Positions 1 to 9,551 of a stretch of 64,000 bases of DNA are shown here, piece by piece. The stretch spans positions 310,001 through 374,000 of the forward strand of contig NZ_FMTL01000003.1 in assembly GCF_900099645.1 (NCBI RefSeq), given 5' to 3'. This DNA is from Pseudomonas peli (lineage in GTDB: Bacteria > Pseudomonadota > Gammaproteobacteria > Pseudomonadales > Pseudomonadaceae). Under the pieces are notes generated by a model. It did no database searches. It saw only the letters and a program-made list of their open reading frames with translations, and was not told where the DNA came from. Position numbers and translations under genes: made by a program. Positions within the stretch are counted from its first letter, which is position 1; every line of letters begins with the position of its first letter.

Positions 1-369
1 GTTGGAGGCTGCCAGGGTCTTGCCGTTGGGGTCCATCAGGTAGATCACGTCGGCGCCGGTCTGCCCGCGCACCTGGTCAAGCAGGCGATTGGCGTTTTCC
101 AGCAGGGTGCGCTCAGTCGGCTGCTGCAGGGCCAGGCGCAGGGCCGGCAGATCGCCGAGAATGGGGGGGAGTACCTCGTAGCGGCGCAGCGTACCGAGCA
201 GGTTGGCCACGTAGAGGTCGAGGGTCTGGCGGTTCTGCTCGACCAGCACGCCGCTGTAGTAACGCTCGGCCAGCTGCTGCAGCGGCCACAACAGGGGCGT
301 CAACAGCAGGGCGAGGACTGCCAGGCTGCGCCAACGCGGACGACGCGGGTGAGGATGAACGGTGGGCAT
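1..369 (-). CDS. dctB: DctB-type sensor histidine kinase, N-terminal part (cut by window edge)
   Basis: Reading leftward from the ATG at 369, 123 codons are open to the window edge. The product begins [16 protein letters not shown], followed by a hydrophobic segment (about residues 16-32) and a periplasmic stretch containing [24 protein letters not shown] and [17 protein letters not shown]. These match the start of the periplasmic double-PAS domain of DctB, the sensor for C4-dicarboxylates that phosphorylates DctD and, with sigma-54, turns on Dct transport. The kinase domain lies outside the window, so a closely related amino-acid sensor of the same architecture remains possible. The gene is divergent from the chemoreceptor at 537. 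Confidence 0.75.
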   Translation of the reverse strand, partial: MPTVHPHPRRPRWRSLAVLALLLTPLLWPLQQLAERYYSGVLVEQNRQTLDLYVANLLGTLRRYEVLPPILGDLPALRLALQQPTERTLLENANRLLDQVRGQTGADVIYLMDPNGKTLAASN

Positions 370-536
370 GCGCTTACTCGTACAGGGTGATCAGTTCAGA
401 GTGGCGGTTATGCAATAAGTGGGCAAGCTCGCCAATATGGGTCAATACTCAAGCCGTTTGGCATCGCCCTGGAGTAATGGTGCCGCCCGCTTGCGCCCTG
501 CATGGACGGCTGCGCTTTAGTCCTGGAGATACCCTG

Positions 537-2162
537 ATGCTGGCTCAATTGACGGTACGGGCGAGGTTGCTGCTGTTGGCGGTGGTGCCGCTGCTGGTGC
601 TGATTGTGGTGATCAGCATGGCGTTGTCCAATGCCAGCAAGCTGAATGACAGTTTTGACGAGTTGTTTACCGACCGCATGCAGCCGATCAGCCAGCTCAA
701 GGTGGTGTCGGATGCCTACGCGGTGGCGATGGTTGATGCGTTGCATAAATACCGCGCTGGGGTGTTCGATGAAGCCGCATTGCGCAAGGCATTCAGTGAT
801 GCCCGCAGCCGTGGCGACAAAGCCTGGGCCGAGTACATCGCCACTCGACTGACCCGTGATGAAAGTAGTCGGGTCGAGCGCACCAAGCCACTCCTGTTGA
901 AGGTCCAGCAACTGGCGGACCTGTACCTGGGGCAACTCGCAAATGGCCAGTTACTGGCGGCCGAAGCCGCCTCGTTCAACCGCACCCTGTATGACACCTT
1001 CGATCCGCTGGGGGGCGAGCTGGAAGGGTTGATCAGTTTGCAGCTGAGCGAGGGTGAGCGGCTCAACGTCGAGACCACGGCACAGTACCTGGCCATCCGT
1101 AATACCTTCCTGTTGATCGGTGCCGTTGCGCTGGTGCTGGTGCTGGTGGCCGCCGTGATGATCAGTCTGTCGATCATTCGCCCGCTGTCCGGTTTGCGCA
1201 GCGTGATCAGCGAAGTGCAGGAATCGTCCAACTTGACCCTACGTGCTGACACCCGTGGCCGTGATGAGGTGTCCGATACCGCGCGGGCCTTCAATGCCAT
1301 GCTGGAGCACCAGCAGGCGTTGATCCGCCATTTGACCGACACCGCTACGCAACTGGCGGCGGCGTCCGAGGAAATGAGTGCGATCAGTGCTCAGGTCAGT
1401 CAGGCCGCCACGGCCCAAGGCGACCAAACCAGCATGGTGGCCACCGCCGTGCACCAGATGAGCGTTGCGGTGCAGGAGGTCGCGCGCAATGCGCAGGCCA
1501 CTGCCAGCAATGCCGCAGACGCGAATAAGGAAGCGCGCCAGGGCAGCGAGTTGGTGCAGTCCAACCTCACATCGATTCAGGGGCTGTCGACCTCGGTGGA
1601 AAAAGCCGGTGAGGTGATCGACACCCTGCACAGCCAGAGCGATGAAATCAGCAAGGTGCTTGGGGTGATCCAGAGCATTGCCGAGCAAACCAACCTGCTG
1701 GCGCTGAATGCCGCGATTGAGGCGGCGCGCGCTGGTGAAGCCGGGCGCGGCTTTGCCGTGGTGGCTGATGAGGTGCGCAGCCTGGCGAGTAATACGCAGA
1801 AAGCCACCGAATCGATCCGCAGCATGATCGATGCCCTGCAAGGCGGCGCACGCAGTGCGGTCAGTGCGATGCAGCTGTCGCGCGAGCAGGCGCAAAACAG
1901 TGTCAGCCGTGCCCGTGAGGCGGGTGAGGTGCTCAATCATATTGCCCTCGCCATTGAAGGTATCGCTGACGGCAATGTGCAGATTTCCGCCGCCACGGAA
2001 CAGCAAACGGCAGTGGCGAATGAGATCAGCGAGAACATCAGCAGCCTCAATGACAGCATCGGTGATGTGGTCAACGGTGCCGAGCAAAGCTCGATTGCCA
2101 GCCGCGATCTGGCGCAATTGGCCACGGGTTTGCAGCAACAGATCCAGCGCTTCAGGGCTTAG
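537..2162 (+). CDS. Methyl-accepting chemotaxis protein
   Basis: Transmembrane chemoreceptor of 541 residues that would signal through CheA/CheW to the flagellar motor. Transmembrane segments lie at about residues 9-30 and 191-213. They flank a helical periplasmic domain (about 31-190) of the four-helix-bundle type. A HAMP linker follows, then the cytoplasmic coiled coil with the hairpin tip [19 protein letters not shown]. The ATG at 537 is preferred over an in-frame start at 387 because GGAG precedes it at the right distance and the membrane anchor follows at once. The C-terminus (QQQIQRFRA) lacks a CheR-docking pentapeptide. The stop codon overlaps the stop of the convergent rmlD by three bases, leaving no room for a terminator. 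The ligand cannot be read from the sequence. Confidence 0.93.
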   Translation: MLAQLTVRARLLLLAVVPLLVLIVVISMALSNASKLNDSFDELFTDRMQPISQLKVVSDAYAVAMVDALHKYRAGVFDEAALRKAFSDARSRGDKAWAEYIATRLTRDESSRVERTKPLLLKVQQLADLYLGQLANGQLLAAEAASFNRTLYDTFDPLGGELEGLISLQLSEGERLNVETTAQYLAIRNTFLLIGAVALVLVLVAAVMISLSIIRPLSGLRSVISEVQESSNLTLRADTRGRDEVSDTARAFNAMLEHQQALIRHLTDTATQLAAASEEMSAISAQVSQAATAQGDQTSMVATAVHQMSVAVQEVARNAQATASNAADANKEARQGSELVQSNLTSIQGLSTSVEKAGEVIDTLHSQSDEISKVLGVIQSIAEQTNLLALNAAIEAARAGEAGRGFAVVADEVRSLASNTQKATESIRSMIDALQGGARSAVSAMQLSREQAQNSVSRAREAGEVLNHIALAIEGIADGNVQISAATEQQTAVANEISENISSLNDSIGDVVNGAEQSSIASRDLAQLATGLQQQIQRFRA

Positions 2163-3025
2163 CGATGAGCTAGGCACTGCTCCAGCGCGGCTTGCCAGGT
2201 CGGCAGTTGCACCTGCCAATCCTGCTGCAAACGGTTGCAGTCCAGGCGCGAATTAAGTGGGCGCTGTGCGGGGGTTGGATAGGCGCTGCTGGGTATGGGG
2301 TGCAGCGTCGCCACGGTTTTGCCTTGGCTGTGCAGGTGCGTAGCAATCGCGCGGGCAAAACCGAACCAGCTGGTTTCGCCTTGTGCGGTCAGGTGATAGA
2401 CCCCCCACGGGCCTGGATGGCCGCTACGCCACTGCGTGATCAGCTGCGCCGTGGCTTGCGAAATCGTGCCGGCCCAAGTGGGCGCGCCGATCTGGTCGTC
2501 CACCACGGATAAGCGTTCGCGTTCCTGCAGCAGACGTTGCATGGTCAGCAGAAAGTTCTTGCCGTGCTGCGAGTAAACCCAGCTGGTGCGCAGAATCAGG
2601 TGCATACCGCCCACGGCCTGAATCGCCTGCTCGCCCGCCAGTTTGCTACGCCCGTATACGCTCAGCGGGTTGGTGGCGTCGTTTTCGCGGTAAGGCTCGG
2701 CCAGGCTGCCATCGAATACATAGTCGGTGGAGTAATGGATCAGCGGAACACTCAGTTCAGCGGCTGCCTCGGCGAGGATGCCCGGCGCCGTGGCGTTGAT
2801 CGCGAAGGCCAGCTCCGGCTCGCTCTCGGCCTGATCGACCGCGGTGTGCGCGGCGGCATTGATGATCAGCTCGGGGCTTAGGTGCTGAACCTGCTGGCGA
2901 ATCCGCTCCGGCTGAGCCAGGTCCAGCTGCTCGCGGCCCAGTACCGTCAACTCGGCGGCACCGTGCAGGGCGCGCTGCAGTTCCTGGCTGACCTGGCCAT
3001 GCCGGCCGAGCAGGAGAACTTTCAT
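2159..3025 (-). CDS. rmlD: dTDP-4-dehydrorhamnose reductase
   Basis: Last step of dTDP-L-rhamnose synthesis: NAD(P)H reduction of dTDP-6-deoxy-L-lyxo-4-hexulose. The 288-residue protein opens with the Rossmann motif [13 protein letters not shown] and carries the extended-SDR catalytic motif YGRSKLAGE (Tyr and Lys) and the STDYVFDG signature. Its ATG overlaps the rmlC stop (ATGA), so the two are translationally coupled. It is the last gene of the operon, transcribed B-A-C-D, whereas P. aeruginosa has rmlBDAC. The product feeds LPS core and O-antigen and, in some species, rhamnolipids. Confidence 0.96.
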   Translation of the reverse strand: MKVLLLGRHGQVSQELQRALHGAAELTVLGREQLDLAQPERIRQQVQHLSPELIINAAAHTAVDQAESEPELAFAINATAPGILAEAAAELSVPLIHYSTDYVFDGSLAEPYRENDATNPLSVYGRSKLAGEQAIQAVGGMHLILRTSWVYSQHGKNFLLTMQRLLQERERLSVVDDQIGAPTWAGTISQATAQLITQWRSGHPGPWGVYHLTAQGETSWFGFARAIATHLHSQGKTVATLHPIPSSAYPTPAQRPLNSRLDCNRLQQDWQVQLPTWQAALEQCLAHR

Positions 3026-3573
3026 GGGAAGACCTGCGCATCGACGAAGCTGGCGCCGGCCTGATCCTTGGCTGACAGTTGCGGTGAGCCTTCCAGCGGC
3101 CAGTCAATGGCCAGTGTTGGGTCATCCCAGCGGATGCAGCGCTCATGTTCCGGCGCATAGTAGTCGGTGGTTTTGTAGAGAAACTCGGCGAACTGACTGA
3201 GCACCACAAAGCCATGGGCAAACCCTTCCGGCACCCACAACTGCCGACTGTTTTCGGCGGACAGGTGCACGCCAACCCAGCGGCCGAAGGTGGGAGAGCT
3301 GCGGCGTAGATCCACTGCCACGTCATAGACTTCGCCGGCGATGACCCGCACCAATTTGCCCTGTGTCTGTTGCACCTGATAATGCAGGCCACGCAGCACC
3401 CCTTTGGCTGAGCGCGAATGGTTGTCCTGAACGAACGCGCACTGCAGGCCGGTGGCATCGGCAAAGTCTCGGGCGTTGAAACTCTCGAAGAAAAACCCGC
3501 GCTGATCGCCGAACACCCTGGGTTCGAGGATGATCACGCCGGGCAGCTCGGTCTTGATCGCCTGCATGCTCAT
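3022..3573 (-). CDS. rmlC: dTDP-4-dehydrorhamnose 3,5-epimerase
   Basis: Third step of dTDP-L-rhamnose synthesis, a cofactor-free double epimerisation at C3 and C5. The 183-residue length is usual for the family, which folds as a cupin dimer. Family motifs are visible: [17 protein letters not shown] near the N-terminus, [20 protein letters not shown] with the catalytic His region, and [13 protein letters not shown]. It overlaps rmlA upstream and rmlD downstream by four bases each (ATGA junctions), showing one coupled operon. Confidence 0.97.
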   Translation of the reverse strand: MSMQAIKTELPGVIILEPRVFGDQRGFFFESFNARDFADATGLQCAFVQDNHSRSAKGVLRGLHYQVQQTQGKLVRVIAGEVYDVAVDLRRSSPTFGRWVGVHLSAENSRQLWVPEGFAHGFVVLSQFAEFLYKTTDYYAPEHERCIRWDDPTLAIDWPLEGSPQLSAKDQAGASFVDAQVFP

Positions 3574-4436
3574 TCCTCAGCCAGTTTGAACAGGTACTGG
3601 CCGTAGCCGGTCTTGCCGAAAATAGTGGCCTGCGCCAGTAGTTGCTGACGATCAATCCAGCCCTGCTGGTAAGCGATTTCTTCCAGGCAGGCGACTTTCA
3701 GGCCCTGACGGTGTTCGATGGTCTGCACGTATTGCGAAGCGTCCAGCAGGCTGTCGTGGGTGCCGGTGTCGAGCCAGGCGAAGCCACGGCCGAAACGCTC
3801 GACCCGCAGATCGCCACGTTGCAGATAAGCATTGTTGACGTCGGTGATTTCCAGCTCGCCACGCGGCGAGGGTTGGACCGCTTTGGCAATTTCAATCACA
3901 TCGTTGTCGTAAAAATACAGGCCAGTCACCGCGTAACTGGACTTCGGTATGACGGGCTTTTCCTCAATGGAGATGGCCTTGCCCTGAGTGTCGAACTCGA
4001 TCACGCCAAAGCGCTGCGGGTCCTTGACCCAGTAGCCGAAAACCGTAGCCCCTGATGGCTCAGCGGCAGCGCGCAGAAGTTTTTCGGTGAAGTGCTGGCC
4101 ATGGAAAATGTTGTCGCCAAGGATCAGGCACACCGAATCCTTGCCGATAAATTCTTCGCCCAGAATAAAGGCCTGGGCCAGACCGTCGGGTGAGGGTTGT
4201 TCGATGTACTCGAAACGCACACCAAACTGGCTGCCATCACCGAGCATCTTGCGGAAATTCGGCAAGTCCTGGGGGGTGGAGATAATCAGAATTTCGCGCA
4301 CACCCGCGAGCATCAGCACGGATATCGGGTAGTAGATCATCGGTTTGTCGTATATCGGCAGCAGCTGTTTGGACACCCCTAGGGTTATGGGGTGCAGGCG
4401 ACTGCCGGAGCCACCGGCGAGAATGATGCCTTTCAT
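3570..4436 (-). CDS. rmlA: Glucose-1-phosphate thymidylyltransferase
   Basis: First step of the pathway: dTTP plus glucose-1-phosphate gives dTDP-glucose. The 288-residue protein starts [18 protein letters not shown], the nucleotide-binding signature, followed by [16 protein letters not shown] and later [20 protein letters not shown] longer frame reaches back to 4502, but the ATG at 4436 is chosen because AAGGAG sits eight bases upstream and the product then matches family length. That ribosome site lies against the rmlB stop, with 11 bases between the genes. The enzyme is normally feedback-inhibited by dTDP-L-rhamnose. Confidence 0.97.
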   Translation of the reverse strand: MKGIILAGGSGSRLHPITLGVSKQLLPIYDKPMIYYPISVLMLAGVREILIISTPQDLPNFRKMLGDGSQFGVRFEYIEQPSPDGLAQAFILGEEFIGKDSVCLILGDNIFHGQHFTEKLLRAAAEPSGATVFGYWVKDPQRFGVIEFDTQGKAISIEEKPVIPKSSYAVTGLYFYDNDVIEIAKAVQPSPRGELEITDVNNAYLQRGDLRVERFGRGFAWLDTGTHDSLLDASQYVQTIEHRQGLKVACLEEIAYQQGWIDRQQLLAQATIFGKTGYGQYLFKLAEE

Positions 4437-4447
4437 TGTGCTGCTCC

Positions 4448-5500
4448 TTATAGTGCGCCGAGGCGTTCGCGCTGGTAGCTGCCATCCTGCACGCGGCGGC
4501 ACCAGTCGAGATTATTCAGGTACCAGAGCACGGTTTTGCGCAGGCCGCTGGCGAAGGTTTCCTCAGGTTTCCAGCCCAGCTCGCGTTCGATCTTGCTGGC
4601 ATCGATGGCATAGCGCAGATCATGACCTGGACGGTCAGTGACGAAACTGATCTGCTCTTTATAGGAGCCGTTCTGGCGTGGGCACAACTCGTCCAATAAC
4701 GCGCAAATGCTCTCCACCACATGCAGGTTCTTCTGCTCGTTATGCCCGCCGATATTGTAGGTCTCGCCGACCTTGCCCTCGCTCACCACCGTTAACAGTG
4801 CGCGGGCATGGTCTTCCACATACAGCCAGTCACGCACCTGCTGGCCGTTGCCGTAAACCGGTAGCGGCTTGCCATCCAGAGCATTGAGGATCATCAGCGG
4901 GATCAGTTTTTCCGGGAAGTGGTAAGGGCCGTAGTTGTTCGAGCAGTTGGTCAGCAGGACTGGCAAGCCATAGGTGCGTTGCCAGGCGCGCACCAGATGA
5001 TCCGACGCGGCCTTACTCGCCGAGTAGGGCGAGCTGGGTGCGTAGGCCGTGGCCTCGGTGAAAAGATCATCTACACCGTGCAGGTCGCCATACACTTCAT
5101 CGGTCGAGATATGGTGAAAGCGAAACGCGGCTTTGCGTGCCGGCTCCAGCTGCATCCAATAACTACGCGTGGCTTCGAGCAGCGTATAGGTGCCGACGAT
5201 ATTGGTTTGGATAAACGCTGCCGGGCCGTCGATGGAGCGATCGACGTGCGATTCAGCCGCCAAGTGCATGATCGCGTCCGGCTGAAATTCAGCCAGTGCC
5301 TGGCTGACGGCTGCACTGTCGGCAATGTCGGCCTGCATGAAGCGATAGCCGGGATGATTGGCAACACTGGCCAACGACTCGAGGTTGCCGGCATAGGTCA
5401 GCTTGTCGAGGTTAAGCACCCGATGCCCGGTGTGATTCAGCAGATGACGAATCAGTGCCGAGCCAATAAAGCCGGCGCCGCCGGTGATCAGGATACGCAC
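4448..5500 (-). CDS. rmlB: dTDP-glucose 4,6-dehydratase
   Basis: Second step of the pathway: NAD-dependent dehydration of dTDP-glucose to the 4-keto-6-deoxy sugar. Motifs are the Rossmann loop [15 protein letters not shown], the TDEVYGDL segment with the catalytic Asp-Glu pair, and [12 protein letters not shown] (Tyr, Lys). The first ATG (5539) would add 13 residues before the conserved RILITGG start. The GTG at 5500, preceded by GGAAGG nine bases upstream, gives 350 residues, the usual length, and is taken as the start. It is the first gene of the operon; no convincing promoter is visible in the roughly 90 bases before it. Confidence 0.95.
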   Translation of the reverse strand: MRILITGGAGFIGSALIRHLLNHTGHRVLNLDKLTYAGNLESLASVANHPGYRFMQADIADSAAVSQALAEFQPDAIMHLAAESHVDRSIDGPAAFIQTNIVGTYTLLEATRSYWMQLEPARKAAFRFHHISTDEVYGDLHGVDDLFTEATAYAPSSPYSASKAASDHLVRAWQRTYGLPVLLTNCSNNYGPYHFPEKLIPLMILNALDGKPLPVYGNGQQVRDWLYVEDHARALLTVVSEGKVGETYNIGGHNEQKNLHVVESICALLDELCPRQNGSYKEQISFVTDRPGHDLRYAIDASKIERELGWKPEETFASGLRKTVLWYLNNLDWCRRVQDGSYQRERLGAL

Positions 5501-5594
5501 AGGCTTATACCTTCCGTTGCTCAGGTGGCCGGTTAACATTGCGGGCAGTGTTGCAAGCCGCGTCTAGGTGAGCAAGCTGCAGTATTTTTTCGGC

Positions 5595-5626
5595 AAAAAA
5601 AAGCCCCGCATCACTGCGAGGCTTTC
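5595..5626 (-). terminator. Intrinsic terminator downstream of tRNA-Thr
   Basis: On the minus strand GCCTCGCA-GTGA-TGCGGGGC forms an eight-pair stem with one G-T wobble. It is flanked by an A-run and followed by eight T, immediately after the CCA end of tRNA-Thr. It separates the tRNA transcript from the rml operon. Confidence 0.85.
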
Positions 5627-5632
5627 TTTATA

Positions 5633-5708
<76 letters not shown>

Positions 5709-5722
5709 CTTTGAGGGTCGCC

Positions 5723-5750
5723 ATTATATCCATTCATTTGGCTGAGTAAA
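5723..5750 (-). promoter_or_regulatory. Sigma-70 promoter of tRNA-Thr
   Basis: A perfect -10 box TATAAT (5728-5723, minus strand) stands 16 bases after TTTACT (5750-5745), which matches four of six -35 positions. It is placed about 15 bases before the mature 5' end of tRNA-Thr. Confidence 0.6.
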
Positions 5751-5799
5751 GCCGTCTGAGCGTAGTTCTGTGCAGGCATTGTTATCAGTAGCTAAATCG

Positions 5800-5984
5800 T
5801 TATGCACATAAGCAGGGCATTTGGCACGGACGTGCGCAGACTTTGTGCGCTGGTTCGCGGTATTGGCTAAGTCTATGTTTTTACAAGCTATATTTTCAGA
5901 TTAAAAAATGCGCAGCTTAGCAATGTTCAGCTGGGGCGGGCTTTTGCGCGGTTTGCTCAGATTCTGTCAACAGAGTTATCCACA
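5800..5984. promoter_or_regulatory. Two consensus DnaA-type 9-mers flanking AT-rich DNA
   Basis: TTATGCACA at 5800-5808 and TTATCCACA at 5976-5984 both fit the DnaA box consensus TTATNCACA, in the same orientation. Between them lies an AT-rich stretch (about 5870-5910). The second box is inside the last codons of the methyltransferase gene. No dnaA, dnaN, rpmH or further clustered boxes are present, so this is not taken as the replication origin. It may be a titration or regulatory site, or chance. Confidence 0.3.
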
Positions 5985-7231
5985 GATGCTGTGGGCAAGT
6001 TTTGCTGGCGTTCTGCCAGCAGTAGCAGGTTTCTCGGGCTCTGTTGGCGACTGCAAAAGGTGCCAAGGCGCACGGTGTAGCCGTGTTCCTGCAAGTAGAG
6101 GGCGCGGTCGAGCAGTAGCCAGAGTTCCAGTGGGCGGCGGAATAATCCGCGCAGCAGTTCCAGATTGCGCACCTCGGCCAGGCGTTGCCAGCCTTGTTGT
6201 TCGAGCTGTTGCCAGTTTTGTTTCGCGGGGGTGGGTAGCTGTTTAAGTGCGGCGAGGTCTTGGCAGTAATTGGCAAACGATTTGTCGAGCCAGGCTGGCG
6301 GCAGGGATGGCGTTGGCAAGTACTCGTCGATACCACGAAGTTGGCGCTGCAACAGATCGAAGGCCAGGCGCCAGGCCATGGACTGATCGCGCTGCCGACG
6401 AACGCGGGCGCCTGCAGTGACGGTTTCGCTCAGGGGGAGGCCGAGATCGTCGATAGACAGTTGCAGTGATGAGGCCTGGGCGCTTGCCGAAAGTGGCTGA
6501 TAGCTCGCAGTGCTGATGCGGTTGTAGCAGCAGGGCGCCACGGCCACGTGCCTGCAGCCGGCCTGGCTGGCCAGTTGCAGCAGGCGCGTATGCAGTTCGC
6601 CGCAGGCATGCAGCGCTACGGGGGTGTGCTGCGCCTGCAGTTGCTTCGCGGCGTCGGCGGCCAGCACATCCTGCTCGATATGCTGCGCGGCGATGCCGAG
6701 TTTATGGCTGAGCTGTTGGCCGCTGCTGACCAGCTGTGGGTTGTATTCCAGGCAGGTCAGGCTGCCGCCCGTGTGTGCCAGCATGCGGCCAAGGTGGCCT
6801 TTGCCGGCGCACCAGTCCAGCCAGTGTTGCGGTGTATGGCTAAAACTCAGGCTGCGGGCGAAGGCATCAATCTGTTGCCATTTGCGCCCCGGTACATCGC
6901 TGCTAAAGCGCGCAGGCAATACCGTCGCGGGTGACTGTGGCAGTTCACCGATCTGGCTTAGTTCGTAAGCCTGGGCGGCCAGTTGCAGGAAGGGCGCAGG
7001 TGCTTTCAGCAGGTGGGGCTGGTTATGTGCGGCTTCGGCATGCTCCAGGCTTTGTGCCCTGAGCCAGGCTGCCAGCTTCGGGTGCTCGGCTTCCCAGGGG
7101 AGTGCGGGGTAATGCACAAATGGCCGTGGCCGCCATAGCGTCTGATGCGCGCTCAGAAAGCTGTCGAGTTCTTGAAAGCGCTGTAAGAGGGCAACGTCTT
7201 GCAGGATCTGGGCGGGAGTTGTGGTTGGCAT
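5957..7231 (-). CDS. SAM-dependent methyltransferase (METTL25/Methyltransf_32-like)
   Basis: Protein of 424 residues with a class I methyltransferase core. Motif I is WLDWCAGKGHLGRMLA at about residues 137-152, followed by the acidic end of strand 2 in LTCLEYNP. A later HACGELHTRLL and VAPCCYNRI pair resembles the CGELxx and CCY motifs of the METTL25-like family (PF13679 as I recall it). The substrate is unknown; RNA or protein is possible. It sits 35 bases after the last ABC permease on the same strand, so it is probably the last gene of that operon, although no functional link is evident. A consensus DnaA box overlaps its final codons. Confidence 0.75.
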   Translation of the reverse strand: MPTTTPAQILQDVALLQRFQELDSFLSAHQTLWRPRPFVHYPALPWEAEHPKLAAWLRAQSLEHAEAAHNQPHLLKAPAPFLQLAAQAYELSQIGELPQSPATVLPARFSSDVPGRKWQQIDAFARSLSFSHTPQHWLDWCAGKGHLGRMLAHTGGSLTCLEYNPQLVSSGQQLSHKLGIAAQHIEQDVLAADAAKQLQAQHTPVALHACGELHTRLLQLASQAGCRHVAVAPCCYNRISTASYQPLSASAQASSLQLSIDDLGLPLSETVTAGARVRRQRDQSMAWRLAFDLLQRQLRGIDEYLPTPSLPPAWLDKSFANYCQDLAALKQLPTPAKQNWQQLEQQGWQRLAEVRNLELLRGLFRRPLELWLLLDRALYLQEHGYTVRLGTFCSRQQSPRNLLLLAERQQNLPTASVDNSVDRI

Positions 7232-7266
7232 GGTGGCGGTGCCTGAGGGTGCGAGCCCTCAGGCAA

Positions 7267-8037
7267 TCAGCGGCCCTGGCAGGCGTCGACGCGCAGCCAG
7301 CGTTCCAGCAGCTTGAAGCCGCGCACCAGCAGGAAGGCGATCAGCAGGTAGAACATCCCCGCAGCAAAGAAGATCTCCACCGGCAGATAGGTGCGAGCGA
7401 TGATGGTTCGGGCCATGCCGGTCAGCTCTAGCAGGGTCACGGTGCTGGCCAGGGCGCTAGCCTTGAGCATCAGGATTACTTCGTTGCTGTAGGCCGGCAG
7501 GCCGATACGCGCGGCGCGTGGCAGGACGATATAGAACATCGTCTTGGCGCGCGACATGCCCAGCGCACGAGCGGCTTCGATCTCGCCCGGCGGCACGGCC
7601 TGAATCGCGCCGCGCAGGATCTCAGCGATATAGGCGGCGGTGTGCAGGGTCATGGTCAGCACCGCGCACCAGTAAGGTGAGCGCAGATAGGGCCAGAGCG
7701 GGCCTTCGCGCACTGCATCGAACTGTGCCAGACCGTAGTACACCAGGAACAGTTGCACCAACAGTGGTGTGCCGCGGAAGAAGAAAATATAGCCATAGGG
7801 CAGGGCGCGCACATACCAGTGCCGCGACGCGCGGGCGATGCCCATCGGCAGGGCGAGAATCAACCCGGCGAGAACCGCGATGGCCACCAGCTCCAGGGTC
7901 AGCAGGGCGCCTTCAGACAGCCGCGGCAGCCACTTGATGATCACGTCCCAGTTAAGGGCAGTTAGGCCGCTCCACAACGCATAGGCAATAAGCGCAACGG
8001 CAACCGACCAGGCCGCGATTTCAGAGATCTTTCTCAT
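7267..8037 (-). CDS. Polar amino-acid ABC transporter, inner-membrane permease (HisM/ArtM type)
   Basis: A 256-residue integral membrane protein with five or six hydrophobic segments. The cytoplasmic EAA loop reads GEIEAARALGMSRAKTMFYI, where the ATPase docks. The FFRGTPLLVQLFLVYYGL segment is typical of permeases for basic or other polar amino acids. It overlaps the start of the second permease by four bases, and the pair would form a heterodimeric channel. Gene order ATPase - binding protein - Q permease - M permease suggests an importer for lysine, arginine, ornithine or histidine; the exact substrate cannot be told. Confidence 0.93.
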   Translation of the reverse strand: MRKISEIAAWSVAVALIAYALWSGLTALNWDVIIKWLPRLSEGALLTLELVAIAVLAGLILALPMGIARASRHWYVRALPYGYIFFFRGTPLLVQLFLVYYGLAQFDAVREGPLWPYLRSPYWCAVLTMTLHTAAYIAEILRGAIQAVPPGEIEAARALGMSRAKTMFYIVLPRAARIGLPAYSNEVILMLKASALASTVTLLELTGMARTIIARTYLPVEIFFAAGMFYLLIAFLLVRGFKLLERWLRVDACQGR

Positions 8038-8729
8038 GACGCGCTCCTGACAAAGCCACGGCTGGAGCGTTTTTCAAGGAAGTGCATGCCGATCATCGCG
8101 AGGACGGTCAGGCCGAGGTAGATAAAGGCCGCCACCATATAAAAGGTGAAGGGCTCCTTGCTAGCGGTCACGGCGATTTGCGAGCGGCGCATGATTTCTT
8201 CAAGGCCGATCACCGATACCAGTGCGGTGTCCTTCATCAGAATCATAAACAGGTTGCCCAGACCGGGCAGGGCGATGCGCCACATCTGCGGCAGGATCAG
8301 CCGCCAGAAGATCCGTGGTTTGGACATGCCCAGCGCTTGGCCGGCTTCACGGTGGCCTTTGGGGATGGCCAGGATCGCGCCGCGAAACACTTCGGTGGCG
8401 TACGCGCCGAAGCAGATGCCGAGGGCAATGGTGCCGGCGGCGAAGGCGTTCAGCTCAAGGCTTTCGATGCCGAGCAGGTCCGCCAGGTTGCGCATCAGTT
8501 GCACGGTGCCGAAGTAGATCAGCAACACCCAAAGCAGCTCGGGAATCCCGCGCACGATGGTCGAGTAAGTACCGCCAAGCCATTGCAGCGGCTTGTACGG
8601 GGAAGTCTTGGCGAGGGCGCCAAGCAAGCCGAGCACCAGACCCAGGCACAGCGCGCTAAGCGCCAGCTTGATGGTCATCAGGGTGCCAGCAGCCAGGGCC
8701 GGGCCGAATCCGTAGAGGTCGAAATTCAT
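8034..8729 (-). CDS. Polar amino-acid ABC transporter, inner-membrane permease (HisQ/ArtQ type)
   Basis: A 231-residue permease. It shows IVRGIPELLWVLLIYFG, the same RG-PELL signature region as its partner, and the EAA loop GHREAGQALGMSKPRIFWRL. Hydrophobic segments lie at about residues 15-40, 52-75, 90-115, 150-170 and 190-215. Its stop overlaps the start of the M-type permease (ATGA), so the two are coupled. It follows the binding protein by about 50 bases on the same strand. Confidence 0.93.
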   Translation of the reverse strand: MNFDLYGFGPALAAGTLMTIKLALSALCLGLVLGLLGALAKTSPYKPLQWLGGTYSTIVRGIPELLWVLLIYFGTVQLMRNLADLLGIESLELNAFAAGTIALGICFGAYATEVFRGAILAIPKGHREAGQALGMSKPRIFWRLILPQMWRIALPGLGNLFMILMKDTALVSVIGLEEIMRRSQIAVTASKEPFTFYMVAAFIYLGLTVLAMIGMHFLEKRSSRGFVRSAS

Positions 8730-8779
8730 AGGGGCTCAGAAGCCTGCGCCGCCCGGGCGGGCGACGCAGTGCCGGCAGC

Positions 8780-9532
8780 TTAGTAGATGCTGAACGGGAA
8801 GTACTTGTCGTTGATCTTCTTGTAGGTGCCGTCAGCCACGATCTCGGCCAGTGCGGCGTTCAGCTTGTCGCGCAGGGCATCACCCTTGCGAACGGCAATG
8901 CCGATCTTGTCGTTGTCGAATACCGGGTCGCCCTTGAATTCGAAGCTCTTGCCAGCGTCGCTCTTCAGCCATTCCCAGTTAACGAAGGTGTCAGCCAGCA
9001 CGCCATCGAGACGGCCCGAGGACAGGTCGAGGTAGGCGTTTTCCTGAGTGTCATACAGCTTGATGTCTACCACGCCATTGAGGTTGTCTTCCAGCCAGGT
9101 GCCGGCGATGGTGGCGCGCTGAGCGCCGATCACTTTGCCTTTCAGGCTGGCTTTATCAGTCTTGAAGTCGCCGCCTTTCGGGGCGATGAACTGCAACTTG
9201 TTGGTGTAGTAGGGGTCGGTGAAGTCCACCGCCACTTTGCGCTCTTCGGTGATCGACATGGAGGCGATCAGGAAGTCGAATTTCTTCGCGTTCAGAGCAG
9301 GGATGATGCCGTCCCAGTCGGAGGTGACCACTTCGCACTCGACCTTCATTTTGGCGCACAGGGCCTGGCCGATTTCCACGTCAAAACCGCCGACCTGGCC
9401 ACTGGCATCGATCAAGTTGAACGGTGGGTAAGCACCTTCGGTACCGATTTTCAGCTTGTCTGCGGCGACGGCGCTGGTGCCGAAGGCCAGTGTAGCGGCC
9501 GCGGCCAGCAGGATCTTCTTATAGTTCTGCAT
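8780..9532 (-). CDS. Periplasmic polar amino-acid binding protein (ABC importer)
   Basis: A 250-residue SBP_bac_3 protein with a clear signal peptide (MQNYKKILLAAAATLAFGTSAVA, split here only by cleavage after AVA). The mature start KLKIGTEGAYPPFN is the classic HisJ/ArtJ opening. GFDVEIGQALC and SMSITEERKVAVDFTDPYY are further family signatures, and the Asp of DFTDPYY region lies near the ligand alpha-amino group. The ATG at 9532 has GGAG eight bases upstream. It delivers substrate to the two downstream permeases. Confidence 0.95.
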   Translation of the reverse strand: MQNYKKILLAAAATLAFGTSAVAADKLKIGTEGAYPPFNLIDASGQVGGFDVEIGQALCAKMKVECEVVTSDWDGIIPALNAKKFDFLIASMSITEERKVAVDFTDPYYTNKLQFIAPKGGDFKTDKASLKGKVIGAQRATIAGTWLEDNLNGVVDIKLYDTQENAYLDLSSGRLDGVLADTFVNWEWLKSDAGKSFEFKGDPVFDNDKIGIAVRKGDALRDKLNAALAEIVADGTYKKINDKYFPFSIY

Positions 9533-9551
9533 GCGTAGTTGCTCCGTGTTT

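Noticed and set aside
5800..5984. Chromosomal replication origin
   Set aside because: Only two DnaA boxes, no 13-mer array and no dnaA/rpmH/gidA neighbours.
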